64,000 bases of DNA, taken from contig JAQGLY010000073.1 in assembly GCA_028292625.1 (NCBI GenBank), forward strand, positions 1-64,000, written 5' to 3'. Below the pieces are notes generated by a model. It was given only the letters and a program-made list of their open reading frames with translations, did no database searches and was not told the origin of the DNA. Numbering within the stretch: position 1 is the stretch's first letter; every line of letters begins with the position of its first letter. The stretch comes from Herbaspirillum sp. (GTDB lineage: Bacteria > Pseudomonadota > Gammaproteobacteria > Burkholderiales > Burkholderiaceae_D). Positions 36,695-45,319 of the stretch are shown here, piece by piece. A program made the position numbers and the translations under genes.

Positions 36695-37246
36695 ATGCAG
36701 ACCACCGCGACCGATATCGCCGGCGTAGCGATCGTGCAGTCCGGCCGCCGGCTGGACGAACGGGGCGGATTCGCGCGCTGGTTTTGCGACGGCGAACTGG
36801 CCCCGGAACTGCAGGGTGCGGCGGTCCGTCAGATCAATCATTCGCACAGCCGCGATCGCGGCACCGTGCGCGGCATGCATTTTCAAACTCCGCCGCATGC
36901 GGAGAAAAAACTGATTCGCTGTCTGGCCGGACGCATTTTCGATGTCGTCGTCGATCTGCGCCGCGGGTCTCCCACCTTTCTGGCCTGGCGCGGTTTCGAG
37001 CTGGCCGCCGGAGACGATCGCGCGTTGCTGATTCCGGAGGGATGCGCGCACGGTTTCCAGACCCTCAGCGATGACGTCCAATTGCTTTATTTGCATACCG
37101 CGCCTTATACGCCGGCAGCCGAAGGCGCTGTGCGATTCGACGATCCGCGCATCGGCATTGCGTGGCCGCTGCCGCCGCAACACCTGTCGGAGCGCGATAT
37201 GCAGCATCCATTGTTGGCAGCCGATTTTAGCGGGATACAGATATGA
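36695..37246 (+). CDS. RmlC-like sugar epimerase (CDP-sugar pathway)
   Basis: A 183-aa cupin of the dTDP-4-dehydrorhamnose 3,5-epimerase family: RGMHFQTPPHAEKKLIRCLAG contains the catalytic-type His, DVVVDLRRGSPTF, LIPEGCAHGFQTL, DDPRIGIAWPL. It differs clearly from the canonical RmlC at 41113-41658 and sits between rfbF and a C-methyltransferase. It therefore probably epimerises a CDP-4-keto-6-deoxy(-C-methyl) hexose at C5 and/or C3. The start is ATG 36695; the gene overlaps the next by 4 nt (ATGA). Confidence 0.85.
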   Translation: MQTTATDIAGVAIVQSGRRLDERGGFARWFCDGELAPELQGAAVRQINHSHSRDRGTVRGMHFQTPPHAEKKLIRCLAGRIFDVVVDLRRGSPTFLAWRGFELAAGDDRALLIPEGCAHGFQTLSDDVQLLYLHTAPYTPAAEGAVRFDDPRIGIAWPLPPQHLSERDMQHPLLAADFSGIQI

Positions 37247-38466
37247 AATGCCGTCATTGCGCGACGCAATTGCAGGATCCGTTCATCGACCTCGGGTTTT
37301 CCCCGCCGTCCAATGCCTATCTGCGGCGGGAAGACCTGCTGCGTCCGGAGACCTATTACCCATTGAAGGTCATGGTATGCCGCACGTGCTGGCTGGTGCA
37401 GACCGAAGATTATGCGCATCACGAGCAATTGTTCGATACCGATTATGCCTATTTTTCGTCCACTTCCAGCACCTGGCTCAAGCATGCGTTCACTTATGTC
37501 GAGATGATCGTCGAGCGGCTGGGATTGGGGCCGCAATCGAAAGTCGTCGAGCTGGCGGCCAATGACGGCTATCTGTTGCAGTACGTGCAGCAGCGCGGCA
37601 TTCCGTGCCTGGGCGTGGAACCGACGCGCAGCACTGCGGACGCGGCGCGCGCCAAAGGCATCCCGGTAGTCGAGGAATTTTTCGGTGTGCGCTTGGCGCA
37701 AACGCTGCTGGAGCGCGATGGCGCGGCCGATCTGATGATCGCCAACAATGTGCTGGCGCACGTGCCGGACATCAACGATTTCCTCGGCGGCATTGCGTTG
37801 CTGTTGGCGCCGGAGGGCACGGTCACCATCGAGTTCCCGCATCTGCTGAATCTGATGCGTTTTGCGCAGTTCGATACGATTTATCACGAACATTTTTCCT
37901 ACCTCGCGCTGGGTTCGGTCGAAACCATGATGCGGGCGCAAGGCTTGCGCGTGTATGACGTGGAGCAATTGCCCACGCATGGCGGCAGCCTGCGGGTGTA
38001 TGCATGCCGTCAGGCGGCCAGCCATGCCGCCGGCAGCGCGGTGGAAGCAGTGCGTCGTCAGGAGCACGATTTCGGCTTGCAGGACATTGCGACCTATCGC
38101 GGCTTTCAGGAAAAGGCGCAGACCATCAAGATGGAATTGCTGCGCTTCCTGCTGCAGCAAAAGCGCGACGGTAAAAAGGTCATGGCGTACGGCGCCGCGG
38201 CGAAGGGCAATACGCTGCTCAATTATTCCGGCGTGCATGCCGATCTGCTGACGCTGGTGGCCGACGCCGCAACTTCCAAGCAATCGAAATACATGCCCGG
38301 CAGCCATATTCCCATCGTGTCGCCGCAGATGCTGATCGCGCAGAAGCCGGATGTCGTGCTGATCCTGCCCTGGAATCTGAAAGAGGAAGTCGAAGCGCAG
38401 CTATCCTGTATCCGGGAATGGGGCGGGCGGTTCGCGATTGCCGTGCCGGAAATGCGGATATGGTGA
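37243..38466 (+). CDS. NovU/TylC3-type sugar C-methyltransferase
   Basis: A 407-aa enzyme with the three-part layout of sugar C-3 methyltransferases. An N-terminal zinc domain has CRHCATQL and a second Cys pair VCRTCWLVQ. The SAM domain has VVELAANDGYLLQYV, GVEPTRSTADAARAKGI and NNVLAHVPDINDFL. The C-terminal domain has YGAAAKGNTLLNYSG. IEFPHLLNLM, FDTIYHEHFSYL and THGGSLRVY are typical. It adds a methyl carbon to a 4-keto-6-deoxy nucleotide sugar. With rfbF, rfbG and the epimerase it suggests a CDP-3-C-methyl-6-deoxyhexose (virenose-like). Confidence 0.9.
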   Translation: MKCRHCATQLQDPFIDLGFSPPSNAYLRREDLLRPETYYPLKVMVCRTCWLVQTEDYAHHEQLFDTDYAYFSSTSSTWLKHAFTYVEMIVERLGLGPQSKVVELAANDGYLLQYVQQRGIPCLGVEPTRSTADAARAKGIPVVEEFFGVRLAQTLLERDGAADLMIANNVLAHVPDINDFLGGIALLLAPEGTVTIEFPHLLNLMRFAQFDTIYHEHFSYLALGSVETMMRAQGLRVYDVEQLPTHGGSLRVYACRQAASHAAGSAVEAVRRQEHDFGLQDIATYRGFQEKAQTIKMELLRFLLQQKRDGKKVMAYGAAAKGNTLLNYSGVHADLLTLVADAATSKQSKYMPGSHIPIVSPQMLIAQKPDVVLILPWNLKEEVEAQLSCIREWGGRFAIAVPEMRIW

Positions 38467-40148
38467 ACACCCATATTTTTCAGATCCGCCGCGATCGGGC
38501 CGATGCGCCGGCGATCGATGCCGGCTGGACCGAGCTGCCGCGCGTCGAGGGCGCCACGGCCGGCTGGGACGATTACCCGACGATACGGCAATATTTTTTC
38601 AGCCATGAGCTCGACGAGGATGCGCTATACGGATTTCTGCCGGCCGGCTTTGCCGCCGATACCCGTCTATCGGCCGCCGCCATCGATGCCTTCATCGCGC
38701 AGCATCCGGGACGCGATGTCTATACCTTTTTCCCGTTCATCCAGGACGCCGCCTGTTTTCTGCATGTGTTCGAGCAGGGCGAACTGGCGTTTCCCGGCAT
38801 CACCGCCGTTGCCCAGGCTTATCTCGCGTCGATAGAGCTGCCGGTGACGCCGGACGATCTGGTCATGGATTTCGGCAGCGTCGCCCATGCGCAATATGTG
38901 GTCGCCAAACCGGTCTTCTGGAGGACATGGCTGGGTCTGACGGAAAAAATCTTCGAGATCGCCGAAAGCGGAGGCGATGCAGGCGAAACGCTGGCGGCCG
39001 AATTCAATACGCCGCCGGGCATGAAGCAGGCGCTGGTCGAACGCATGGCGGCGCTGGTGCTGGCGCTGGACCGGAATCTGAGCGCCACGGCTTTCGATAT
39101 TTCCGAAATGCCCTGCACCGCTAGCGCGTACTTGCGGTATTGGAACGACATGGCTGCGCTGGATGCCGTCAAGGCGGCATTCCGGCAGACTGGGGATCGG
39201 CGGTATCTCGACCGCTTTTTTGTATTGCGGGAAAAGATATTGCGGGCATGCGAGCCGCGCTTCGGTAAGGCAATCGGCGTGCAGCCCGCGGCCGCGGTAT
39301 CCGCCCGGATTGCCATCGATGCCAACAGCGAGCTGATTTACGGCTGCATTACCCATGTGCCGCTGCCGGTCGCGTTCCCCGATTTCGTCATGCCGGTCTA
39401 CCTGGGCCAGTCGCAAGGGCCGGATCGGATGAATCTGCGCGATCTGGCGCCGCAGTGGGAACCATACCATCCTATCGTCGGCGGCATGCTGGGCAATTTC
39501 GCGCTGAAAAACTATGTGCTCAAGCATCATCCGGACGTCAAGCGCATCGGCGTATGCATGTATCGGAAGTTCATCTCGCGCCATCGCATCAGCGGCGTTG
39601 CGGCCGAAGACAACTGGATGATGGATGTGGTGTCGGACAAGGATATCGAACAAACGGGCCTCGACAGCATGATGGCGCCGGGCGATGTGCCGTTTTTGAT
39701 CGGACGCACCTGCGGGTTCACCGTCCACGGCGAACCCGCAGGTTATCTATTGCATTACGCGCATGCGCATCACGCCGAGGATCTGCTGCGGTTTACATCG
39801 GAAGCCATCGAGCTGGGCGTGCTGCAGAAGACCGAGGCCGATTCCTTCTTCAATGAAAAAGTATTTTTGATGGGCGGCATCGAGCTGGGCGTATTTCCGG
39901 CCGATTTCTGGCTGGCGACGGTGACGGCGATCGAGTCGGTGATCTGGGCCTGCGTGCAACGCTATCCGACCATACGCGAAGGCTATCAGACCCGCGCATG
40001 GGCGTTTTGCGCCGAACGGCTGGGCAGTTACCTGCTGCTCAAGCATCTGAATACGCGGTACGGGCAGAAGGGCGGCTACGAGCAATTTTTCGGCCAACTC
40101 AATCTGATTACCAAGAACGACGAAACCCTGTACGTGCCGAGTCACTAG
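38460..40148 (+). CDS. 562-aa putative glycosyltransferase, DUF4422-like C-terminus
   Basis: A two-part protein. The first ~280 residues are paralogous to the 280-aa protein at 32213-33055 (YFFSHELDEDALYGFL, PGRDVYTFFPFIQDAACFLHVFEQG, AKPVFWRTWLGLTEKIFEIAE). The second part (~285-562) recalls DUF4422 glycosyltransferase-like proteins: GCITHVPLP, FVMPVYLG, LKNYVLKHHPDVKRIGVCMYRKF, NEKVFLMGGIELG, QTRAWAFCAERLGSYLL. The start ATG at 38460 overlaps the previous stop by 7 nt. The TAG stop lies inside the hairpin at 40144-40170. Function unproved; a transferase acting on this glycan is the best guess. Confidence 0.68.
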   Translation: MVNTHIFQIRRDRADAPAIDAGWTELPRVEGATAGWDDYPTIRQYFFSHELDEDALYGFLPAGFAADTRLSAAAIDAFIAQHPGRDVYTFFPFIQDAACFLHVFEQGELAFPGITAVAQAYLASIELPVTPDDLVMDFGSVAHAQYVVAKPVFWRTWLGLTEKIFEIAESGGDAGETLAAEFNTPPGMKQALVERMAALVLALDRNLSATAFDISEMPCTASAYLRYWNDMAALDAVKAAFRQTGDRRYLDRFFVLREKILRACEPRFGKAIGVQPAAAVSARIAIDANSELIYGCITHVPLPVAFPDFVMPVYLGQSQGPDRMNLRDLAPQWEPYHPIVGGMLGNFALKNYVLKHHPDVKRIGVCMYRKFISRHRISGVAAEDNWMMDVVSDKDIEQTGLDSMMAPGDVPFLIGRTCGFTVHGEPAGYLLHYAHAHHAEDLLRFTSEAIELGVLQKTEADSFFNEKVFLMGGIELGVFPADFWLATVTAIESVIWACVQRYPTIREGYQTRAWAFCAERLGSYLLLKHLNTRYGQKGGYEQFFGQLNLITKNDETLYVPSH

Positions 40149-40170
40149 TGGACTGTTACAGTCCACTAGT
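40144..40170. terminator. 27-bp perfect palindrome, probable bidirectional terminator
   Basis: ACTAGTGGACTGT and ACAGTCCACTAGT flank a single T, between the convergent 562-aa gene and rmlD. The left arm contains the TAG stop codon of the rightward gene; rmlD ends 8 bp to the right. There is no long T-run, so termination is inferred from symmetry and place. Confidence 0.55.
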
Positions 40171-40177
40171 TTGACGA

Positions 40178-41116
40178 TCAGGCTCCGCCCGCGCGCACGG
40201 CGGGCGAGCCGTCGATGATTTCATCCAGGCATTTGGCCACATCGGTTTGCCAGTGCGGCATGCGCAGTTTGAAAGTCGATTCCAGCTTGCCGATGGCCAG
40301 GCGCGAGCTGGCCGGACGCGCCGGCAACCCGGGACCGGTGACCGTCGGGATCGGCGTGATGGCGGCGCTGCTTGCGATTTTGGTCGGCACGCCGCGACTG
40401 TGAAGATGATCCACGATGAACGACGCATATTCATGCCAGGATGTTTCGCCGCCGGCGACCAGATGATAAATGCCGGCCGTTTCGCGAATGCGGCTGGAGG
40501 CGTGCGCGATGTTGCCCCGGCTCTCCGCCAGCAGCGCCAGCGTGACACGGCTGACCGTCCTGGCCCAGGTCGGCGCGCCGAACTGATCGGCGGTCATCGT
40601 GAATTGCGGCTGCTCCTGCGCCAGCCGGATCACGGTTTTCATGAAATTGCCGCCGTGCACGTTATAGACCCAGCTGGTTCTTAAAATCCAGTGCGCTTCG
40701 CAATATCTGGCGACAGCCTGTTCGCCGGCCAGCTTGCTTTGGCCGTAGACATTGATCGGATGGGTCTGCGCCGCTTCGTCGTACGGCAGTTTCTGCGTTC
40801 CGTCGAATACGTAATCGGTCGAGTAATGAATCATCGCCGCGCCCAGCCGTTGCGCTTCCTGCGCGATGACTCCGGGCGCTTCGCCATTGATCAGCAGGGC
40901 CAGCGCCGGTTCCGATTCGGCTTTGACCACGGCGGTATAGGCGGCGGGATTGACGATCAGATCCGGCTTGACCGCGCGGATCACGTCGCGCACCTGGTCC
41001 AGGTCGCTCAGATCCAGTTGCGCGCGCGGGAAAGAAATGATTTCACCCAGGCCGGGCAGGCTCTGGGTGAGTTCGCCGCCGATCTGGCCGCTGCGGCCGG
41101 TCAGGAGTATCTTCAA
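40178..41116 (-). CDS. rmlD: dTDP-4-dehydrorhamnose reductase
   Basis: A 312-aa NAD(P)H-dependent reductase that makes dTDP-L-rhamnose. Rossmann motif LLTGRSGQIGGELTQSL, VNPAAYTAVVKAESEP, HYSTDYVFDGTQKLPY, NVYGQSKLAGEQAV (Y-x3-K) and GGETSWHEYASFI are standard for RmlD. The slightly unusual VVKAESEP replaces the common VDKAE. Overlaps rmlC by 4 nt; last gene of the leftward operon rfbG-rmlA-rmlC-rmlD. Confidence 0.95.
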   Translation of the reverse strand: MKILLTGRSGQIGGELTQSLPGLGEIISFPRAQLDLSDLDQVRDVIRAVKPDLIVNPAAYTAVVKAESEPALALLINGEAPGVIAQEAQRLGAAMIHYSTDYVFDGTQKLPYDEAAQTHPINVYGQSKLAGEQAVARYCEAHWILRTSWVYNVHGGNFMKTVIRLAQEQPQFTMTADQFGAPTWARTVSRVTLALLAESRGNIAHASSRIRETAGIYHLVAGGETSWHEYASFIVDHLHSRGVPTKIASSAAITPIPTVTGPGLPARPASSRLAIGKLESTFKLRMPHWQTDVAKCLDEIIDGSPAVRAGGA

Positions 41117-41658
41117 TCGAATGTCTCCGCATCGGCCAGCGGTTTTCCGAGCTTGTCTTTGTCCGACAGCAGCGGCGCGGCGTCGATGCCCCAGTCGATG
41201 CCCAGCGCGGCGTCGTTCCAGAGCAGGCAGCGCTCGTGCTCGGGCATCCAGTAATCGGTGGTTTTATAGAGGAATTCGGCGGACTCGCTCAGCACCACGA
41301 AGCCATGCGCGAAACCGGGCGGGATCCATAGTTGACGCTTGTTGTCGGCCGACAGCACCGCACCCGTCCATTGGCCGAAACGCGGCGAGCTTTTGCGGAT
41401 ATCGACCGCGACGTCGAACACGGCGCCGGCCGTCACGCGCACCAGCTTGCCCTGCGGATGCCGGATCTGATAATGCAGTCCGCGCAGCACATGCTGCGCC
41501 GATTTTGAATGATTGTCCTGAACGAAATGCGCATCGACGCCGGTCAATTGCGCAAAGGCGCGCGCATTGAAGCTTTCGAAGAAAAAGCCGCGGGCGTCGC
41601 CGAACACTTTGGGTTCGATGCAGATGACTTCGGGCAATGACGTGGGGACGATTTGCAT
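41113..41658 (-). CDS. rmlC: dTDP-4-dehydrorhamnose 3,5-epimerase
   Basis: A 181-aa RmlC of normal length: VFGDARGFFFESFNARAF, FVQDNHSKSAQHVLRGLHYQ with the catalytic His, GKLVRVTAGAVFDVAVDIR, WIPPGFAHGFVVLSE, EFLYKTTDYWMPEHERCLLWND. Converts dTDP-4-keto-6-deoxyglucose to the L-lyxo form. Coupled to rmlA (2-nt gap) and rmlD (4-nt overlap). Confidence 0.96.
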   Translation of the reverse strand: MQIVPTSLPEVICIEPKVFGDARGFFFESFNARAFAQLTGVDAHFVQDNHSKSAQHVLRGLHYQIRHPQGKLVRVTAGAVFDVAVDIRKSSPRFGQWTGAVLSADNKRQLWIPPGFAHGFVVLSESAEFLYKTTDYWMPEHERCLLWNDAALGIDWGIDAAPLLSDKDKLGKPLADAETFD

Positions 41659-41660
41659 GT

Positions 41661-42551
41661 TCAGTAGCTCATGTCGGTCAGCAATTGCATCAGATATCGG
41701 CCATAGGCGTTTTTCTTCAGCGCTTGCGCCAATTTTTCGAGTTGCGCGGCATCGATGTAGCCGCGCCGGTAGGCGATTTCCTCCGGACAGGCGACTTTCA
41801 GACCCTGCCGTTTTTCAATTGTAGCAATGAATTGTCCGGCTTCGAGCAGCGACTCATGCGTGCCGGTATCGAGCCACGCGATGCCGCGGCCCATCAATTC
41901 GACTTGCAGTTGATGGTTATCGAGATAAGCGCGGTTGACGTCGGTGATCTCCAGTTCGCCGCGCGCCGACGGCCGGATGCTGTCGGCGATGTCGCATACC
42001 TGCTGGTCGTAGAAATACAGACCGGTGACCGCGTAGTTGGATTTCGGCTGCGCCGGCTTTTCGACGATGCCGACGGCGCGCCGCTGCGCATCGAATTCCA
42101 CCACGCCGTAGCGTTCCGGATCATGGACGTGGTAAGCGAAAACGGTGGCGCCTTCGGTTTGCGCCGAGGCCGTCCGCATCTGCACTTCGAAATCGCGCCC
42201 GTAAAAAATATTGTCGCCCAGCACCAGCGCCGACGGCGCATTGTCGATGAAGCGGCGTCCGATGATAAACGCCTGCGCCAGACCGTCCGGCGATGGCTGC
42301 ACCGCGTAGCTCAGGTTCAGGCCCCATTGGCTGCCGTCGCCGAGCAGCTCCGTGAAGCGCGGCGTATCCTGCGGAGTCGAGATAATCAGGATGTCGCGGA
42401 TTCCGGCCAGCATCAGACTGGTCAGCGGGTAATACACCATCGGCTTGTCGTAGACCGGCAGCAGCTGTTTGGAAACGGCCATCGTGGCCGGATACAAGCG
42501 CGTGCCGGAGCCGCCGGCGAGGATGATGCCTTTGCGTGCCGGCGTCATCAC
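41661..42551 (-). CDS. rmlA: Glucose-1-phosphate thymidylyltransferase
   Basis: A 296-aa enzyme making dTDP-glucose: [99 protein letters not shown]. Overlaps the rfbG 3' end by 4 nt (ATGA). The next enzyme of the route, RmlB, is not in the window. Confidence 0.97.
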   Translation of the reverse strand: MMTPARKGIILAGGSGTRLYPATMAVSKQLLPVYDKPMVYYPLTSLMLAGIRDILIISTPQDTPRFTELLGDGSQWGLNLSYAVQPSPDGLAQAFIIGRRFIDNAPSALVLGDNIFYGRDFEVQMRTASAQTEGATVFAYHVHDPERYGVVEFDAQRRAVGIVEKPAQPKSNYAVTGLYFYDQQVCDIADSIRPSARGELEITDVNRAYLDNHQLQVELMGRGIAWLDTGTHESLLEAGQFIATIEKRQGLKVACPEEIAYRRGYIDAAQLEKLAQALKKNAYGRYLMQLLTDMSY

Positions 42552-43627
42552 GTCATTTTCTGAAAAAATTCGATTTGCGCGTCGCTGCGTGCGCGCAGAT
42601 CGCCTCGGCGCAAATAAGTGGCGTACCAGTCCGCGGTTAATTCCAGCGCCGTATAGAGTTCCATTTTCGGCATCCAGTCCAGCCGTTGCCGCGCCTTCGA
42701 AATATCCAGCCGCAGCTGGCCGGCTTCGTGCAGCGCCGTAGGTTTGCTTTCGAGACGGATTTCGACCGAGCCGGCCTCATACTTCTGCAGCGAATGGTTC
42801 AGTGTGGCGCAAAGCTGGGCCACGGTCTGCGCATCGGTTTCCGTCGGGCCGAAGTTCCAGGCCTCGGCGTAAGCCTGGCCTTGTTCGTACAAGCATTCGG
42901 CCAGGTTCAGATAGCCGCGCAGCGGTTCCAACACGAATTGCCAGGGGCGTACCGCGTTCGGGTTGCGGATGGTGACCGGCTCCTTGCGCATCAGCGCGCG
43001 GATGAAGTCCGGCACCAGCCGATCCGGGGCGAAATCGCCGCCGCCAATGACGTTACCGGCCCGCACGCTGGCGACCGCGGCCTGGTTGTCGCCATGGCCG
43101 TTGAAAAACGAACGGCGATAGGACGCCGTGATCAATTCGGCTGCGCCTTTGCTGGCGCTGTACGGATCGTGGCCGCCCATCGGGTTGTCTTCGCGATAAC
43201 CCCATAGCCACTCGCGGTTTTCATAGCATTTGTCGCTGGTGACGACCACTATCGCGCGCACGCCCGGCGCCGTGCGCGCCGCTTCCAGCGTATTGACGGT
43301 GCCCATGACGTTGGTGGCGAAAGTGTCGACCGGCGACAGATAGGATTCGCGCACCAGCGGTTGCGCCGCCAGGTGAAATACGATTTCCGGCTTGGCTGCG
43401 GTCATTGCGGCGGTCAGCGCTTTCAGGTCGCGCACGTCGCCGACGGTGCTGTAGACGGCGCTTTTGAGATGCGTCAGCTCGAACATGTTCGGCTCGCTGG
43501 GCGGCGCCAGCGAATAGCCGTGCAGATTCGCGCCCATGCGGCTGAGCCACAAGGTCAGCCAGCTTCCCTTGAAACCGGTGTGGCCGGTGATGAAGACATT
43601 TTTGCCGCGCCAGAACTGATTGCTCAT
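42548..43627 (-). CDS. rfbG: CDP-glucose 4,6-dehydratase
   Basis: A 359-aa short-chain-dehydratase that converts CDP-glucose to CDP-4-keto-6-deoxyglucose. The NAD site is [21 protein letters not shown] and the active site [61 protein letters not shown] and [13 protein letters not shown] are specific for RfbG rather than RmlB. It heads the rml operon in the place usually held by rmlB. Its pathway partner rfbF is at 35881-36657 on the other strand. Confidence 0.96.
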   Translation of the reverse strand: MSNQFWRGKNVFITGHTGFKGSWLTLWLSRMGANLHGYSLAPPSEPNMFELTHLKSAVYSTVGDVRDLKALTAAMTAAKPEIVFHLAAQPLVRESYLSPVDTFATNVMGTVNTLEAARTAPGVRAIVVVTSDKCYENREWLWGYREDNPMGGHDPYSASKGAAELITASYRRSFFNGHGDNQAAVASVRAGNVIGGGDFAPDRLVPDFIRALMRKEPVTIRNPNAVRPWQFVLEPLRGYLNLAECLYEQGQAYAEAWNFGPTETDAQTVAQLCATLNHSLQKYEAGSVEIRLESKPTALHEAGQLRLDISKARQRLDWMPKMELYTALELTADWYATYLRRGDLRARSDAQIEFFQKMT

Positions 43628-43711
43628 GGACGCGCTTTTTTCGCGGTAAGGCGGTATTGCCCGAGCTGGGCGCGGTTGACGTCGGACATGTTCTAATTTG
43701 GTTGGTCGCCC

Positions 43712-43749
43712 GATTAGGCAGGACGACAGACTGTTAAATGATTAGGCAG
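43712..43749. repeat. 10-bp direct repeat upstream of rfbG
   Basis: GATTAGGCAG occurs at 43712-43721 and 43740-43749, 28 bp apart, in the 221-bp gap upstream of the leftward rfbG-rml operon. It may be a regulator site; no regulator is suggested by the sequence. Confidence 0.3.
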
Positions 43750-43848
43750 TCAAATTAAAACATGGGGACCACAGCGTTGAAGCGCGAATCAAGGGGGTTT
43801 TTATCATCCATTCCGGTCAATATCGACGAAAAAGACCCCATCCGGCGT

Positions 43849-44910
43849 TCATTCCAGCGTCGGCGGCAACGCCACGCCATATTTTTGGGCCAGGTCCGCC
43901 AGCATCGGCGGAATGGTCGGATGCAGCGCAAGGCCATCGCGCAACTGCTCGGCGCGGCGGGCGATGCCCCGATCGCCGGGCATGCGGACCTGCCCCACGT
44001 CCGGCCGCGGCGGATTGCTGCGGCAAGCGTCCGCGATCCAGTCCATCTGGCGCAGGAACGCGGCCTGGCCGCCGAACGCCGAAGGATCGTAGAGCGAGAT
44101 GAACACGGACGCGCCCCAGCCCTGCGCCGCGTCGGCACGGCCGTGACCGCCCAGCCCGCTGGTCAAGGCCTCGATCAGCAAGCCCAGACCGAAGCCTTTA
44201 TGTCCGCCCGTCAAACCGCCCAAAGGCAGGATGGTGCCGGGCGGATCGGCGGCCAGCACGGCCGGATCGCGGCTGGGATTGCCATGTCCGTCCAGCAGCC
44301 AGGCTTCGTCGAATTGCTGTCCCGCCTTGTGCAGGCGGTTGGTCATGCCGTTGGTCGTGATCGAGGCGGAAATATCGATCAGAAAAGGCGTGCCGGAAGT
44401 TGGAATTCCCGCCGCAATCGGATTCGGTGTGAACACCGCCTTGGTGCCGCCGAAAGGCGCGACGCTTTGCGCCGCGGGGTTCGAGCAGGAAAGCAGCATC
44501 ATGAAACCGGCTTCGGTGGCGCGCAGCAAATACGCCGCCAGACAGCCGATATGGTGGCTACGCCGGATCGACAGCGTGGCGTTGCCGAATTCGCGCGCCC
44601 GCGGGATCAGCATCTCAACGCCCTGCAACACCAGCCAGGGACCGGGCAAACGCCCGCCATCCCACAGCACCGCAGCGCCGCGGTCGGAAATCGGCGTCGG
44701 TTCGCCTGTGGTGGCCATCCCCCCCTTTTCGATTTCCCGGATATAGGGTGCCAGTAGCGCGAGTCCATGCGTATCGTGGCCGAGCAAATCGCCGTCCACC
44801 AGCGTACGTGCGACCGCGGCCGCCGGGGCCTGCGGCAAACCGGCGGCCTGCAGCACGCTTTCGGAAAACTGCGTCAGGGTCGCGGCGGAAAAACGTTCAG
44901 ATTGAGTCAT
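43849..44910 (-). CDS. Ldh family (type 2 malate/L-lactate dehydrogenase-like) reductase
   Basis: A 353-aa NAD(P)H-dependent oxidoreductase of the Ldh_2 family: LVDGDLLGHDTHGLALL with the catalytic His, RRSHHIGCLAAYL, TPNPIAAGIP, TGGHKGFGLGLLIEALTSGL. Members include delta1-piperideine/pyrroline-2-carboxylate reductase (DpkA), ureidoglycolate and sulfolactate dehydrogenases. Beside RidA, PLP enzymes and a D-aminoacylase, reduction of a cyclic imine or keto acid derived from a D-amino acid is plausible. An upstream in-frame TTG at 44928 is an alternative start. Last gene of the leftward catabolic operon. Confidence 0.85.
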   Translation of the reverse strand: MTQSERFSAATLTQFSESVLQAAGLPQAPAAAVARTLVDGDLLGHDTHGLALLAPYIREIEKGGMATTGEPTPISDRGAAVLWDGGRLPGPWLVLQGVEMLIPRAREFGNATLSIRRSHHIGCLAAYLLRATEAGFMMLLSCSNPAAQSVAPFGGTKAVFTPNPIAAGIPTSGTPFLIDISASITTNGMTNRLHKAGQQFDEAWLLDGHGNPSRDPAVLAADPPGTILPLGGLTGGHKGFGLGLLIEALTSGLGGHGRADAAQGWGASVFISLYDPSAFGGQAAFLRQMDWIADACRSNPPRPDVGQVRMPGDRGIARRAEQLRDGLALHPTIPPMLADLAQKYGVALPPTLE

Positions 44911-44932
44911 GGCGTGGGTCTTTTTCAATGCA

Positions 44933-45307
44933 TTAAGCGGAAACCGCGGTCATCTGCACTTCGATTAAAAATCCATGATGCAATTCGGGCACGGGCACCA
45001 CGGCGCGGGCCGGGCGGTGCGCGCCGAAGCGCTCGCTGTAGATGCGATTGAAGACGGGCCAGTTGTCGATGCCGACGATATAGGCAGTGCATTGGACCAC
45101 ATGGTCGAGCCGGCAGCCGGCGGCGGCGAGCACGTTCTCGCAATGCTGGAGGACAATGCGGGCCTGTTCTTCGAAGCTGCCTTGCGCGCCGGCGCCGGAG
45201 GTGGAGATCGGCAACATGCCGGACACAAAGACAAAGCCGTTCGCTTCAACGGCCTGGGAATAATGACCGCCGGGCGCCGGCACGTCGGGGGTGGATATGA
45301 ATTGCAT
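44933..45307 (-). CDS. RidA family enamine/imine deaminase
   Basis: A 124-aa member of the RidA/YjgF family: PGGHYSQAVEANGFVFVSGMLPI, QARIVLQHCENVLAAAG, VQCTAYIVGIDNW, RPARAVVPVPELHHGFLIEVQMTA. The conserved Arg of the R-x-x-V/A-V region is present. RidA hydrolyses reactive enamines and imines released by PLP enzymes and oxidases, fitting its place between the PLP aldolase-like gene and the Ldh reductase. Confidence 0.92.
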   Translation of the reverse strand: MQFISTPDVPAPGGHYSQAVEANGFVFVSGMLPISTSGAGAQGSFEEQARIVLQHCENVLAAAGCRLDHVVQCTAYIVGIDNWPVFNRIYSERFGAHRPARAVVPVPELHHGFLIEVQMTAVSA

Positions 45308-45319
45308 GGGGACTCCTTT

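Noticed and set aside
43793-43839. Terminator after the Ldh gene (GGGGGTTTTT / AAAAAGACCCC)
   Set aside because: Stem is interrupted and loop is 26 nt; too weak to annotate.
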